Both the position numbers and the translations under genes were made by a program. Shown piece by piece: positions 33,411 to 41,442 of a stretch of 46,227 nt of DNA (position 1 is the first letter of the stretch; every line of letters starts with the position of its first letter). The stretch is from contig NZ_GG657561.1 of NCBI RefSeq assembly GCF_000157995.1, positions 20,592 to 66,818 of the forward strand, written 5' to 3'. The DNA comes from Holdemania filiformis DSM 12042. GTDB taxonomy: Bacteria; Bacillota_I; Bacilli_A; Erysipelotrichales; Erysipelotrichaceae. The notes below the pieces were generated by a model. The model had not been told where the DNA came from. It made no database searches and worked only from the letters and a program-made list of their open reading frames with translations.

Positions 33411-33565
33411 TCGACCTCTGGTAGAATCCGTCAATCGCCAGGGCGGAGAGTGGAATTTTATTGGTTGAAAGCGCTGTCATTTTGAAGCTGGCTCGGCTAA
33501 GTCTACTTGTAAGAAATAACGAATGAAAATTCTTGAAAAACATTCCTCAAATCGTTCCGAAAAGG

Positions 33566-33594
33566 TTGCTTTTTTCGGATGGTTTGGTTATAAT
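33566..33594 (+). promoter_or_regulatory. Promoter of rpsU
   Basis: TTGCTT (33566-33571) and TATAAT (33589-33594) are separated by 17 bases, and transcription starts about 25 bases before the start codon. Confidence 0.75.
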
Positions 33595-33625
33595 ATATCT
33601 GCTTGCATCAGAAGGGAGGGTAAGT

Positions 33626-33805
33626 ATGCCAAGAGTTGTCTTAAAAGAGAACGAAGTATTGGATGACGCATTACGTCGTTTCAAGCGTCAGGTTTCTCGC
33701 AACGGAACCCTTGCTGAGGCTCGCAAAAGAGAGTTTTATGTAAAACCAGGCGTCCGTCGTAAATTGAAGTCGGAGGCTGCAAGAAAGGCTAGACGTTCAA
33801 AATAA
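33626..33805 (+). CDS. rpsU: Small ribosomal subunit protein bS21
   Basis: This 59-residue, highly basic protein starts at 33626 after [45 protein letters not shown] is the bS21 signature, and the C-terminal tail ends KARRSK. It binds near the anti-Shine-Dalgarno region of 16S rRNA and aids initiation. It has its own promoter and terminator here and is not followed by the gatB-like yqeY gene often found next to it. Confidence 0.97.
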   Translation: MPRVVLKENEVLDDALRRFKRQVSRNGTLAEARKREFYVKPGVRRKLKSEAARKARRSK

Positions 33806-33826
33806 AGAAGCGCAAGCTTCTTTTTT
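33805..33826 (+). terminator. Terminator of rpsU
   Basis: AGAAGC-GCAA-GCTTCT with a T-run begins at the last base of the rpsU stop codon. Confidence 0.85.
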
Positions 33827-33992
33827 CGTATGATGTGGATTGGCCAGCGGAGGATGATTATTCAATCCTCAGTGTTGGCAGCCGGGGATCCAAGGAAAAA
33901 GAATTAAAATAAAGAAAGTGTGATCAAGGCAGATCGAAAAACGATCTGAACCAGAATCGAGAATATCATCAAAATCAAGGAGGACGGTCACA

Positions 33993-34958
33993 ATGCAAAG
34001 TTCAACACAAGCACTCCAGCAGTTTAAGCAGGCCTTAGCGCATGTCTATCAGCAGTGGCGGGATAAGCAATGGGAAATGATGAACATCAAATTGGAGCTG
34101 CCGCTGTTTGACGCGCCGGTGTGCGCTTCGTTTTTACAGATGGGGGAAGAAACAGTGCTGGAAATCTGCGATGACGACTGGGATCAGCTGGTTGGCAATT
34201 CGCTGGCCCAGGAGGATTCCTACCACATGGCGGTTCAGGCGTCGCGGCGGATCATGTGGCGGCCGTTTTGCGCGGAGGAAGCGGAGGTCGCTTTATTTCA
34301 GCAGGACGGCCTGCAGGTCTTTATCAACGATATTCACTGCGGTCTGCTGGAGGTGCGTCCTTCCTCCCGCTGGATTGAGGAAACCCGCATGCTCGTTGAA
34401 GCGCTGAGCGAAATCCTCGCAGCGTACAACGGTCCGGAAACGACGGATGAACAATGGGTGGAAGCGGCTCAATTAAGCGATCAGAGCTGGCGTTTAGTGC
34501 CGAAAGAGGGCGCTGTGCGGATCGAAGGCCCGGCCTGTATGATCGACGAAGCGGCAGCCGATAAGCTCAGTCAGCTCAAACATACGCGGGAAACCGCACA
34601 GCTGGATGTGGTCAGCCTGATCGATCCGCTGGAAGCGGAACACGGCACCGCGGTCGCATTCAGGATGTTAGTGCTGGTGTGCTCCAACCGGCATCAGACG
34701 CATATTGAATTCAGCTTCCGCAAACGTGAAGATTTGTGTACGGCGTTGGTAGAGGCGCTGCGTGAATTTATCCTGATCGCCGGGATTCCTGCCCGCCTTC
34801 AGGTCAACCATGGGCTGTATGAATTCATTCTGGCCGATCTGGCCCAGCGGCTGGGGATCCGGATCGTTCATGTGGAGCATCTGATTCTGACGGAACAGCT
34901 CAGCGAAGAACTGGCGGCCGCCCTGTCGCCGCTGGCAACTCCGGAATCGATGAATTAA
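33993..34958 (+). CDS. DUF6930-like protein of unknown function
   Basis: This 321-residue soluble protein starts after AAGGAGGAC. The C-terminal half (about 225-305) reads TAVAFRMLVLVCSNRHQTHIEF, then PARLQVNHGLYEFILADLAQRLGIRIVHVEHL. That matches the layout of DUF6930, in which a P-x-x-I-x-V-x-x-x-x-L...L-A-x-x-L-G-I segment is conserved. The N-terminal half is unrecognised and acidic. No signal peptide is present. The function of the family is not known to me; its members often have SEC-C zinc tails or plasmid-related neighbours, but neither is seen here. It is a single gene between terminators. Confidence 0.6.
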   Translation: MQSSTQALQQFKQALAHVYQQWRDKQWEMMNIKLELPLFDAPVCASFLQMGEETVLEICDDDWDQLVGNSLAQEDSYHMAVQASRRIMWRPFCAEEAEVALFQQDGLQVFINDIHCGLLEVRPSSRWIEETRMLVEALSEILAAYNGPETTDEQWVEAAQLSDQSWRLVPKEGAVRIEGPACMIDEAAADKLSQLKHTRETAQLDVVSLIDPLEAEHGTAVAFRMLVLVCSNRHQTHIEFSFRKREDLCTALVEALREFILIAGIPARLQVNHGLYEFILADLAQRLGIRIVHVEHLILTEQLSEELAAALSPLATPESMN

Positions 34959-35031
34959 CGGCGGACGCCTCGCCGTCCTATTGATCTCACTGGATCTTAA
35001 CCTCTCAGCGTCCTTTGCGGACGCTTTTTTC
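34958..35031 (+). terminator. Two hairpins ending the DUF6930-like gene
   Basis: ACGGCG/CGCCGT (34958-34977) overlaps the stop codon. AGCGTCC/GGACGCT (35007-35025) is followed by TTTTT and is the effective terminator. Confidence 0.75.
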
Positions 35032-35082
35032 ATGTTTGCCTGTCCTGGCGCATAACCTACATCAGAGGAAGGAGTGTGCGCG

Positions 35083-35280
35083 ATGATCACAGTCAGTGAA
35101 AAACAGGCCATGATCGAAGACTTCGAGCGGCTGATCCTCGTCAGTCCCGAACAAATTATTACCGAGTCCAAACAGGGCAGAATGATCGTCGAAGGCAGCG
35201 GCCTTCATATCCGGGTGTTCAGCGCCGACGAAATCATTCTTTCCGGGCAGATCAGGCGGGTGAAGTTCGATGCGGAATAG
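35083..35280 (+). CDS. yqfC: YqfC, YabP/YqfC family sporulation protein
   Basis: This 65-residue protein starts at 35083, nine bases after AGGAAGGAG; the GTG at 35074 abuts the ribosome site. It is a short beta-rich YabP/YqfC domain: ERLILVSPEQIITESKQGRMIV, then LHIRVFSADEIILSGQI. It is shorter than the Bacillus protein (about 93 residues) because the N-terminal extension is missing. In spore-formers yqfC is made in the mother cell under sigma-E. It overlaps yqfD by 11 bases. The order yqfC-yqfD-phoH matches Bacillus and Clostridia, which supports the call. No sigma-E-like promoter could be assigned with confidence. Confidence 0.8.
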   Translation: MITVSEKQAMIEDFERLILVSPEQIITESKQGRMIVEGSGLHIRVFSADEIILSGQIRRVKFDAE

Positions 35281-36220
35281 ACTGCCTTTTCTGTTCGGCA
35301 TGGACTGTTGGCGGCTGAAAATACCGCTGACGTTTTTTCTCAATCAATGCCTGCGCCAGGATATCGAGGTCATGGAACTGAAACTGACGTCGGAAGGGCT
35401 TGTTTTCTGGTCGCCGGTGACGAGCCGGCGGCGGATTACCAGCTTGTTTCAGGACGCGGAATGCCTGGGGACCAGCGGCGTCACTGGTTTTTTGCTGCAC
35501 CAGTTCCATCAGCCGCTGCGGTTGTTTTCTGTCGCGCTGGCGGCAGCGCTGTGGATGTTTTATTCCCATTGCATCGTTCAGGTCAGTGTGACCGGCACCG
35601 ATCCAACCCTGCAGCGCCAGATCGAGCAGCAGCTGGCGGAGAACGGTTATGCCGCGCCGTTTTTCACCGTGGATCAGAATCTGGCGGAAACGATTGAATT
35701 TCTGATCAAGGAAAGCTTTGAGGATCGCCTGGGCTGGACTGAGGTCACCCGCACAGGCTCGCGGATTCAGCTTCAGTTTACGGATAAGGAATACGTTGAA
35801 ACTCCGCAGCTGACTAACGATCCCATCTATGCCCAAAAGGAAGGCATGGTCGTGCGTTTTGACGTTCAGCACGGGGAGAAAAAGGTCAAAATCAACGAGA
35901 TCGTTCACCCCGGGGATCTGTTGATCGACAATGAACTGAAGGACGCCTTCGAGGTGCCTCAGCCGCTCTATGTCAAGGGTAAGGTTTACGGCTACACCTG
36001 GTATACCGTGGAAAGCTCGCTGTCAGACGCACCGGATTTTCCGCTGCATGACGCGCTGGCGTTTTTTCGTCTGTTGATGGACTGCCGCAGTCAGATCGCT
36101 GAGCAGCTGCAGGAGGATGAGAAAATTATCAAAGAAAATGTTTTACTTTTTGACAGGAATGCGGGTACAATAACGATGAAGATCCACTATACGTTATTGG
36201 AGGATCTGACACGACCTTAA
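35270..36220 (+). CDS. yqfD: YqfD family sporulation protein
   Basis: This 316-residue protein is somewhat shorter than Bacillus YqfD (about 400). It has a cytoplasmic N-terminal domain and one transmembrane helix (about 88-106, LRLFSVALAAALWMFYSHCIV). An extracytoplasmic domain follows that begins VSVTGTDPTLQRQIEQQLAENG, a POTRA-like start. Its GDLLIDNELKD and VYGYTWYTVESS segments fit the family. In Bacillus YqfD takes part in engulfment-stage sporulation. The start overlaps yqfC, and GTTCGATGCGG before it is a poor ribosome site, so coupling is likely. It lies 17 bases before phoH. Confidence 0.82.
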   Translation: MRNRLPFLFGMDCWRLKIPLTFFLNQCLRQDIEVMELKLTSEGLVFWSPVTSRRRITSLFQDAECLGTSGVTGFLLHQFHQPLRLFSVALAAALWMFYSHCIVQVSVTGTDPTLQRQIEQQLAENGYAAPFFTVDQNLAETIEFLIKESFEDRLGWTEVTRTGSRIQLQFTDKEYVETPQLTNDPIYAQKEGMVVRFDVQHGEKKVKINEIVHPGDLLIDNELKDAFEVPQPLYVKGKVYGYTWYTVESSLSDAPDFPLHDALAFFRLLMDCRSQIAEQLQEDEKIIKENVLLFDRNAGTITMKIHYTLLEDLTRP

Positions 36221-36237
36221 ATTCGAGGAGGAAAACC

Positions 36238-37185
36238 ATGACCTATGTCCTGTCGATGGAACATCTGAGCGCGTCGGAAGCGGCTGAACTGATCGGCTAC
36301 CAAGACCGCAATCTGAACTGCTTATGCGAACTGTACGGCGCGGAGATTGTCTTCCGCGACAATCAGTTTACGATCCGCTGCCAGGATCCCGAAGCCGTGG
36401 CGGAGATTCTGCAGGAAATGCTGAAGATGATCCGGCGTTCCCAACAGATCAGCGAGCAGGAAATCCGATACTTAGTCCGCACGCAGCGCAAGCAGCAGGC
36501 GGTCGATCTGGGCGATCTGAAGTCCAAGGTGCTGGCCCGCACCCATAGCGGCAAGGCGATATCGCCGAAAACCGAGGGTCAACGCAGCTTCATCGAAGCG
36601 ATGGAAAAGAAAACAATCGTCTTCGCGGTCGGCCCCGCCGGCACGGGCAAGACCTATTTAGCCGTGGCCTACGCCGTCAGTATGCTGAAGAAAGGTGAGA
36701 TTCACCGGATCATTCTGACCCGGCCCGCAGTGGAAGCGGGGGAGAGTCTGGGATTTCTGCCCGGTGATCTGAAGGAAAAAGTCGATCCGTATTTACGCCC
36801 GCTGTATGATGCGCTGCATGATCTGATGGGCGCGGAAACGACAGAGAAGCTGATCGAAAAAGGTACGATTGAGATCGCGCCGCTGGCTTATATGCGCGGG
36901 CGGACGCTGGACGATGCCGTGATTATTCTGGACGAAGCGCAGAACACGACGCCGGCCCAGATGAAAATGTTTTTAACCCGGCTGGGCTTTCAGTCGCGGA
37001 TGATCATCACCGGCGATGTGACGCAGGTGGATCTGCCGAAATCCCAGCGCAGCGGTCTGATGGACGCCGTCGGCCTGTTGAAAGGGATTGAGGAAATCGG
37101 TGTGCTGCAGCTGTCCAGCGACGATGTCGTACGGCATCCGCTGGTGCAGAAAATCATTGACCGCTATGGTGAAAAGGGGGAATAG
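36238..37185 (+). CDS. phoH: PhoH-like ATPase
   Basis: This 315-residue protein starts after GAGGAGG. It has a KH-like N-terminal part and then the PhoH ATPase with Walker A GPAGTGKT (about 132-139), the LTRPAVEAGESLGFLPGDL signature, Walker B VIILDEAQNTTPAQMKMFLTRLG and the GDVTQVDLPKSQRSGL sensor. The family comprises RNA-linked ATPases with ill-defined roles. In most Firmicutes ybeY follows; here the phoP response regulator follows after three bases. That links this conserved sporulation cluster to phosphate control. Confidence 0.94.
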   Translation: MTYVLSMEHLSASEAAELIGYQDRNLNCLCELYGAEIVFRDNQFTIRCQDPEAVAEILQEMLKMIRRSQQISEQEIRYLVRTQRKQQAVDLGDLKSKVLARTHSGKAISPKTEGQRSFIEAMEKKTIVFAVGPAGTGKTYLAVAYAVSMLKKGEIHRIILTRPAVEAGESLGFLPGDLKEKVDPYLRPLYDALHDLMGAETTEKLIEKGTIEIAPLAYMRGRTLDDAVIILDEAQNTTPAQMKMFLTRLGFQSRMIITGDVTQVDLPKSQRSGLMDAVGLLKGIEEIGVLQLSSDDVVRHPLVQKIIDRYGEKGE

Positions 37186-37188
37186 AGC

Positions 37189-37860
37189 ATGCCGCGGATT
37201 CTTTTAATTGAGGATGAGGACAGCATCCGCCACCTGATCAGCTACGATTTGAAAAACGCCGGGTTTGACGTCACCGGCTGCCCGGACGGCGCCAGCGCCC
37301 GGGAAAAGGGGCTGAACGAAAGCTTTGATATCATGATCATCGACTGGATGCTGCCGGAAATCAGCGGGATTGAGCTGGTGCGGCTGTTCCGCGGCAAAGG
37401 CATTGACAGCGTCATGATGATGCTGACGGCGAAGGATGAGGAAGAAGACATTCTGGAAGCCTTCGAGGCCGGCGTCGACGATTACATCACCAAACCGTTT
37501 TCCCCACGTGAGCTTTTAGCGCGGATCCAGGCGCATGTCAAACGGATTGTCAAAACAAGCCGGCGGGTGCTGGAAATGGGCGGCCTGACGATGGATCTGG
37601 GAAGCCGGGAAGTGTCGGTCAACGGTCAGCCGGTCAGCCTGACGAAAAAGGAATTTGAGCTGCTGGAATATCTGCTGCGCAATCCGCAGATCGTTTTATC
37701 CCGCGACAACATCCTCAACGAGATCTGGGATTTTGATTACGACGGGGATACCCGGATCGTTGACGTCCACATTTTCAAGCTGCGCAATAAGCTGCAGGGC
37801 AGCGGCGTGAAGATTGCCTCCCTGCGCGGGATCGGCTATAAACTCGAAGTCCAGGCATAA
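37189..37860 (+). CDS. phoP: PhoP/PhoB-type response regulator
   Basis: This 223-residue OmpR/PhoB-family regulator has a receiver domain (1-118) with acidic pocket Glu8-Asp9, phospho-acceptor Asp52 in MIIDWMLPEISG and Lys102 in DYITKPFSPREL. A winged-helix DNA-binding domain (about 128-222) follows, with LTKKEFELLEYLL and TRIVDVHIFKLRNKL. It lies in one run with the kinase gene 15 bases downstream. The pst operon then follows, so it is assigned to phosphate starvation control. Direct repeats before pstS at 39393-39436 are its likely site. It begins three bases after phoH and shows no promoter of its own. Confidence 0.92.
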   Translation: MPRILLIEDEDSIRHLISYDLKNAGFDVTGCPDGASAREKGLNESFDIMIIDWMLPEISGIELVRLFRGKGIDSVMMMLTAKDEEEDILEAFEAGVDDYITKPFSPRELLARIQAHVKRIVKTSRRVLEMGGLTMDLGSREVSVNGQPVSLTKKEFELLEYLLRNPQIVLSRDNILNEIWDFDYDGDTRIVDVHIFKLRNKLQGSGVKIASLRGIGYKLEVQA

Positions 37861-37875
37861 ACGGCGGGGACAAGC

Positions 37876-39189
37876 ATGAAAACGAGTGAAGCTCTAATTC
37901 TGATCGTCACCGTCGCGGGTCTGGCGCTGTTCTGCGCCCAGGGCTTATTGGAAGCCTGGAGCGCCCTGGTCTTGCTCGGACTGGTCGCGATGGCGCTGCT
38001 GTGGCACAGTCAGGACACGCTGCGCGAAACGATGCGGACGAAAGAACAGACGTTAAAAACGCAGGTTCGCAGCTCGGCCAAGGATGCTTCGCTGAAGCAG
38101 CAGCAGATCATGACGATCCTGACGAATATCCCCTCCCCGTTAGCCATGATGGATTCCTATGGTCATCTGATTTTATACAATGAAGGATTCAGCCGGTTTC
38201 TGAGCGAAGAAGGCGAGGATGAATTCACATATCGCGACGAGCGGATCGCCGGCGAGGTGCAGTTGTTTTTGAAGGAAGCGTATTTGAGTGAGAATGCGAT
38301 CGTGCGCAATCTGTGCTATAACAATGTCGACTTCCAGTGCCTGTCCGTGCCGATTCAGGAGAACGGCCGGTTTACCGGATGTCTGTTGGTGTTTCAGGAT
38401 ATTACGCAGGCGATGGAAAAGGAACGAATGCAGAAACGCTTCATCGCCGATGCGTCGCATGAGCTGAAAACACCGATTGCGGCGATCAAGGGAATGATTG
38501 AAATTCTGAATCGGGATGATTTTGATGATCCCAAGACGATGAAGGATTTTCATATCCAGATTGAAAAGGAAACGAAGCGGCTGGAAATGATAGTCGCCGA
38601 TCTGTTGAAGCTGTCGCGCTTATCCATGAGTACGCTGGCGCTGGAGCTGTCGCCCTGTGAGCTCAGCGGGTTGTTTGACAGTCTGATCAAGGAGGCGGCG
38701 CCGCAGGCAAAAAGTCAGGGCGTGATCGTGGAGGCGGAGGATCAAACCCATGAAACGTTCTGGCTGGATGAACAGAAAATTCATCAGGCGCTGGCCAATT
38801 TATTGAACAATGCGCTGGCGCACAGCCAGCCTGAGCATATCCGCATGCAGGCGCGGCGCCAGGATCATTGGCTGGTGCTGACGGTCAGCGATGACGGCTG
38901 CGGGATTGACGCCAAACATCTGGACCGGATTTTTGAGCGCTTTTACCGGGTGGATAAATCCCGGTCCCGGGCCAGCGGGGGCAGCGGTTTAGGTCTGGCG
39001 ATCGTCAAGGCGATCGTGAGCGCGCATCAGGGCGAGATTGAGGTTGACAGCGAGGTTGGCTGCGGCAGTCAGTTCGTCATCCGGTTGCCGGTTCGTTCCG
39101 ACGCGGCGGATCACCCTTTGCCTGCGGAACATTCTCCACACCTTCCAGAACCTTCGCCGCAGAACACAAACGCCGGCGCTTCAAGCTGA
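37876..39189 (+). CDS. phoR: PhoR-type sensor histidine kinase
   Basis: This 437-residue kinase has two closely spaced transmembrane helices at the N-terminus (about 7-22 and 26-45) and almost no external loop, then a helical linker. A PAS domain (about 75-175, MMDSYGHLILYNEGFSRFL) follows. HisKA contains the phospho-acceptor His in DASHELKTPIAAIKG (about 195-209). HATPase_c shows the N box LANLLNNALAHS and the G boxes DDGCGID and SGGSGLGLAIVK. The lack of an extracellular sensor fits PhoR-type kinases that receive the phosphate signal through PstSCAB and PhoU. A Pro/Glu/His-rich tail of about 25 residues ends the protein. Confidence 0.92.
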   Translation: MKTSEALILIVTVAGLALFCAQGLLEAWSALVLLGLVAMALLWHSQDTLRETMRTKEQTLKTQVRSSAKDASLKQQQIMTILTNIPSPLAMMDSYGHLILYNEGFSRFLSEEGEDEFTYRDERIAGEVQLFLKEAYLSENAIVRNLCYNNVDFQCLSVPIQENGRFTGCLLVFQDITQAMEKERMQKRFIADASHELKTPIAAIKGMIEILNRDDFDDPKTMKDFHIQIEKETKRLEMIVADLLKLSRLSMSTLALELSPCELSGLFDSLIKEAAPQAKSQGVIVEAEDQTHETFWLDEQKIHQALANLLNNALAHSQPEHIRMQARRQDHWLVLTVSDDGCGIDAKHLDRIFERFYRVDKSRSRASGGSGLGLAIVKAIVSAHQGEIEVDSEVGCGSQFVIRLPVRSDAADHPLPAEHSPHLPEPSPQNTNAGASS

Positions 39190-39213
39190 AAGCCGCTGGA
39201 AACGATCGTCCTC

Positions 39214-39238
39214 AGTCAGGGATTCCCTGGCTTTTTTT
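39214..39238 (+). terminator. Terminator of the yqfC-phoR operon
   Basis: AGTCAGGG-ATT-CCCTGGCT (one G-T pair) is followed by TTTTTT, 24 bases after the phoR stop. Confidence 0.8.
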
Positions 39239-39392
39239 GTGCTTGTTTTCCGCTGGGAGCGGTGGATGTAAATGAAAAAAGAAATGTTCTGATAGAAAAC
39301 ATTCGTTTTTCAGCCTTGATTCATGATTTGGCAGCCAACCTGCCAACTGAAAGCTGTTTTTCCCCTTGGGAGAGTTTCGGAAAATTTATTTT

Positions 39393-39446
39393 TTAACCGT
39401 TTCTTAACGCAAGCTTCATTTTCTGTTAATCGTAGCGCAGTAAACT
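39393..39446 (+). promoter_or_regulatory. pstS: PhoP-box array and promoter of the pst operon
   Basis: Four direct repeats with an 11-bp period lie side by side: TTAACCGTTTC (39393), TTAACGCAAGC (39404), TTCATTTTCTG (39415) and TTAATCGTAGC (39426). This fits the TTAACA-like repeats bound by PhoP in Bacillus. The -10 TAAACT (39441-39446) follows and no normal -35 is present, as expected for an activator-dependent promoter. Confidence 0.75.
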
Positions 39447-39476
39447 GGGAACTGTTCAAGAAAGGGATGAATTGAA

Positions 39477-40424
39477 ATGAAGAAATTATTTGTATTCGTA
39501 CTGACAGCGCTGCTTGTCGCTGGCTGCAGCACAGCACCCAAGACAGAGCCATCCGAGGGAGGAACGGCCACGCCGTCCGCAGCGGCAGCCATCAACGTCT
39601 ATACCCGCGACGCGACTTCCGGTACACGGGAAGCGTTTGAAAAAGCCGGAGATTTTGCGGAACAGCTGACGTCCTCTGCCATTGAAGTTTCCAGCAACGG
39701 GGATATGGCGACCAAGGTTGGAGCGGATGAAAACGGCATCGGTTATGTGTCGCTGTCCACGGATTTTGCGGCCAACGGCGTGAAGCCGCTGAACTTTGAA
39801 GGCGTGGCGCCGAGCGAAGCGACGGTTCTGGACGGAACCTATGGCATGCAGCGTCCGTTTGCCTTCACAACCCGGGCGGCCGGTGACTATGAAAGTGCGG
39901 AGAAAGAACAGCTGATCGCAGCGTTCTTAGACTTCCTGCAGAATTCCACAGAAGGCATGCTGGTGGTGGAAAAGGCCGGCGGCGTTGTCGATAAGAGCCA
40001 GGGGAAAGCCTGGGCGGAACTGGCGGCGAATCATCCGATCGTCAACGAAGACAATTCGGCGATCATAATCGCGACCTGTGGTTCGACATCTGTGGAGAAA
40101 ACGCTGAAAGCCGCGCTGGAAGCGTTCCAGCCGTTGGCGGGTAACTTCCAGTTCACGATGAACCAGACCGGTTCGGGCGACGGCTACAAGCGCGTCCTCG
40201 GTTCGGAAAAAGACGGTGCTAACCGCGCGGATATCGGCTTTGCTTCGCGGGCTTTCAAAAGCGGCGAGGAAGACACATCAACGGCGATGGCTTCAGGTCA
40301 GTATTGCATTGACGCAGTGGTGACGATTGTCAATGAAGCAAATACGGCCGTTGCCAATCTGACGCAGGCTCAGGTTCACGATATCTTTACCGGCACGGTG
40401 ACGTCCTGGGATCAGATTCAGTAA
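39477..40424 (+). CDS. pstS: Phosphate-binding lipoprotein PstS, circularly permuted
   Basis: This 315-residue protein has a lipoprotein signal (lipobox VAGC, Cys17) and a Thr/Pro/Ala linker. The two halves of the binding domain are in reverse order compared with E. coli PstS. Residues 39-175 hold what is normally the C-terminal half: TRDATSGTREAF with Arg44 and Ser48-Gly49-Thr50, then GIGYVSLS and DGTYGMQRPFAF. Residues 195-315 hold what is normally the N-terminal half: TCGSTSVEKTLKAALEAF, TGSGDG (Ser233), DIGFASRAF (Asp252), and the end NLTQAQVHDIFTGTVTSWDQIQ. All phosphate-contacting elements appear present, so it should bind phosphate for the Pst ABC importer. PhoP repeats precede it. Confidence 0.9.
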   Translation: MKKLFVFVLTALLVAGCSTAPKTEPSEGGTATPSAAAAINVYTRDATSGTREAFEKAGDFAEQLTSSAIEVSSNGDMATKVGADENGIGYVSLSTDFAANGVKPLNFEGVAPSEATVLDGTYGMQRPFAFTTRAAGDYESAEKEQLIAAFLDFLQNSTEGMLVVEKAGGVVDKSQGKAWAELAANHPIVNEDNSAIIIATCGSTSVEKTLKAALEAFQPLAGNFQFTMNQTGSGDGYKRVLGSEKDGANRADIGFASRAFKSGEEDTSTAMASGQYCIDAVVTIVNEANTAVANLTQAQVHDIFTGTVTSWDQIQ

Positions 40425-40441
40425 TTTGTAAACGGGATGCG

Positions 40442-40475
40442 ACCGCTTCCCCGGCGGATTTGCCGGCGGAGCGGT
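40442..40475 (+). other. Hairpin between pstS and pstC
   Basis: ACCGCT/AGCGGT encloses CCGGC/GCCGG. The T-run is weak (TTTCGTTTCG). It probably stabilises the pstS 3' end or gives partial termination, making pstS more abundant than the transporter genes. Confidence 0.55.
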
Positions 40476-40500
40476 TTCGTTTCGAAGGAAGGATGAGGTT

Positions 40501-41442
40501 ATGGAAAGCAATCTGAAAGCGAGAATCCGCCCCGGCCAGGCCCGGCGTAAGCAGAGAACGGACCGGACGGTCAGAGCCGTTTTCTTTCTGGCGGCGCTGA
40601 TTTCCGGCAGCTGTATCGTGCTGATCACGCTGTTTATTCTGATGAAAGGAATCCAGCCGTTTTTACCCGGCTATGCCTATGGCTCCGTATCGCTGAAAGA
40701 TTTCCTGTTAGGAACGCTGTGGCGGCAGGATCAGGGCGTCTACGGCGTTGGATTCATCGTGATCAATACGCTGATCTCCGCTTTTGGAGCGCTGCTGCTG
40801 GCCTTTCCCATCGCGGTGCTGACGGCGCTGTTCATCGTCAAGATCGCACCCAAGCCGGTTAAACCGCTGATGAAAACGGTGGTGGAATTGCTCGCGTCGA
40901 TTCCCAGCGTCGTCTACGGTGTCTTTGCGGCCGGGGTGATTACGTCGCTGGTGAAAGGGCTGGCGTCGCTGGCGGGGGTCAGTACAGCCGGGGGCAGTTC
41001 GCTGCTTGCGGTGATTCTGTTATTGGCGATCATGATCTTCCCGACGATCACCTCGCTGGCGGTAACGGCTATCGAAGCGGTCGATCCGGATCTGGAGCTG
41101 GGGTCGCTGGCCTTGGGAGCAACGGCGACGCAGACCCATTTCAAAGTTGTCCTGACCAGCGCTAAGTCAGGGATTTTCGCCGGAGCAATTCTGGGGCTGG
41201 GCCGGGCGTTTGGCGAAGCGACAGCGGTCGCGATGGTGGCCGGCAACAAGCTGTTCGGCCCGACGTTCAATCTGTTCGACATCACTCGCACGCTGACCTC
41301 GACGATGCTGGCGGGATTGAAGGAAACAACCGGACTGGATTACGATATCCGGTTCTCCGTCGGTCTGGTGCTGATGGTCGTAATCCTTTTGTCGAATCTC
41401 AGTCTGAACTGGGTAAAGAAGAAAGTGGGGAATGGACAGTGA
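40501..41442 (+). CDS. pstC: Phosphate ABC transporter permease PstC
   Basis: This 313-residue membrane protein starts after GAAGGAAGGATGAGG. Six helices are visible. The BPD_transp_1 core includes VELLASIPSVVYGVFAAGVI and the EAA loop AIEAVDPDLELGSLALGATATQTHFKVVLTSAKSGIFAGAILGLGRAFGEATAVAMVAGN, which docks with PstB. The N-terminus carries a long basic cytoplasmic tail. It pairs with PstA to form the phosphate channel. Its stop overlaps the pstA GTG start (GTGA), so the two are coupled. Confidence 0.95.
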   Translation: MESNLKARIRPGQARRKQRTDRTVRAVFFLAALISGSCIVLITLFILMKGIQPFLPGYAYGSVSLKDFLLGTLWRQDQGVYGVGFIVINTLISAFGALLLAFPIAVLTALFIVKIAPKPVKPLMKTVVELLASIPSVVYGVFAAGVITSLVKGLASLAGVSTAGGSSLLAVILLLAIMIFPTITSLAVTAIEAVDPDLELGSLALGATATQTHFKVVLTSAKSGIFAGAILGLGRAFGEATAVAMVAGNKLFGPTFNLFDITRTLTSTMLAGLKETTGLDYDIRFSVGLVLMVVILLSNLSLNWVKKKVGNGQ

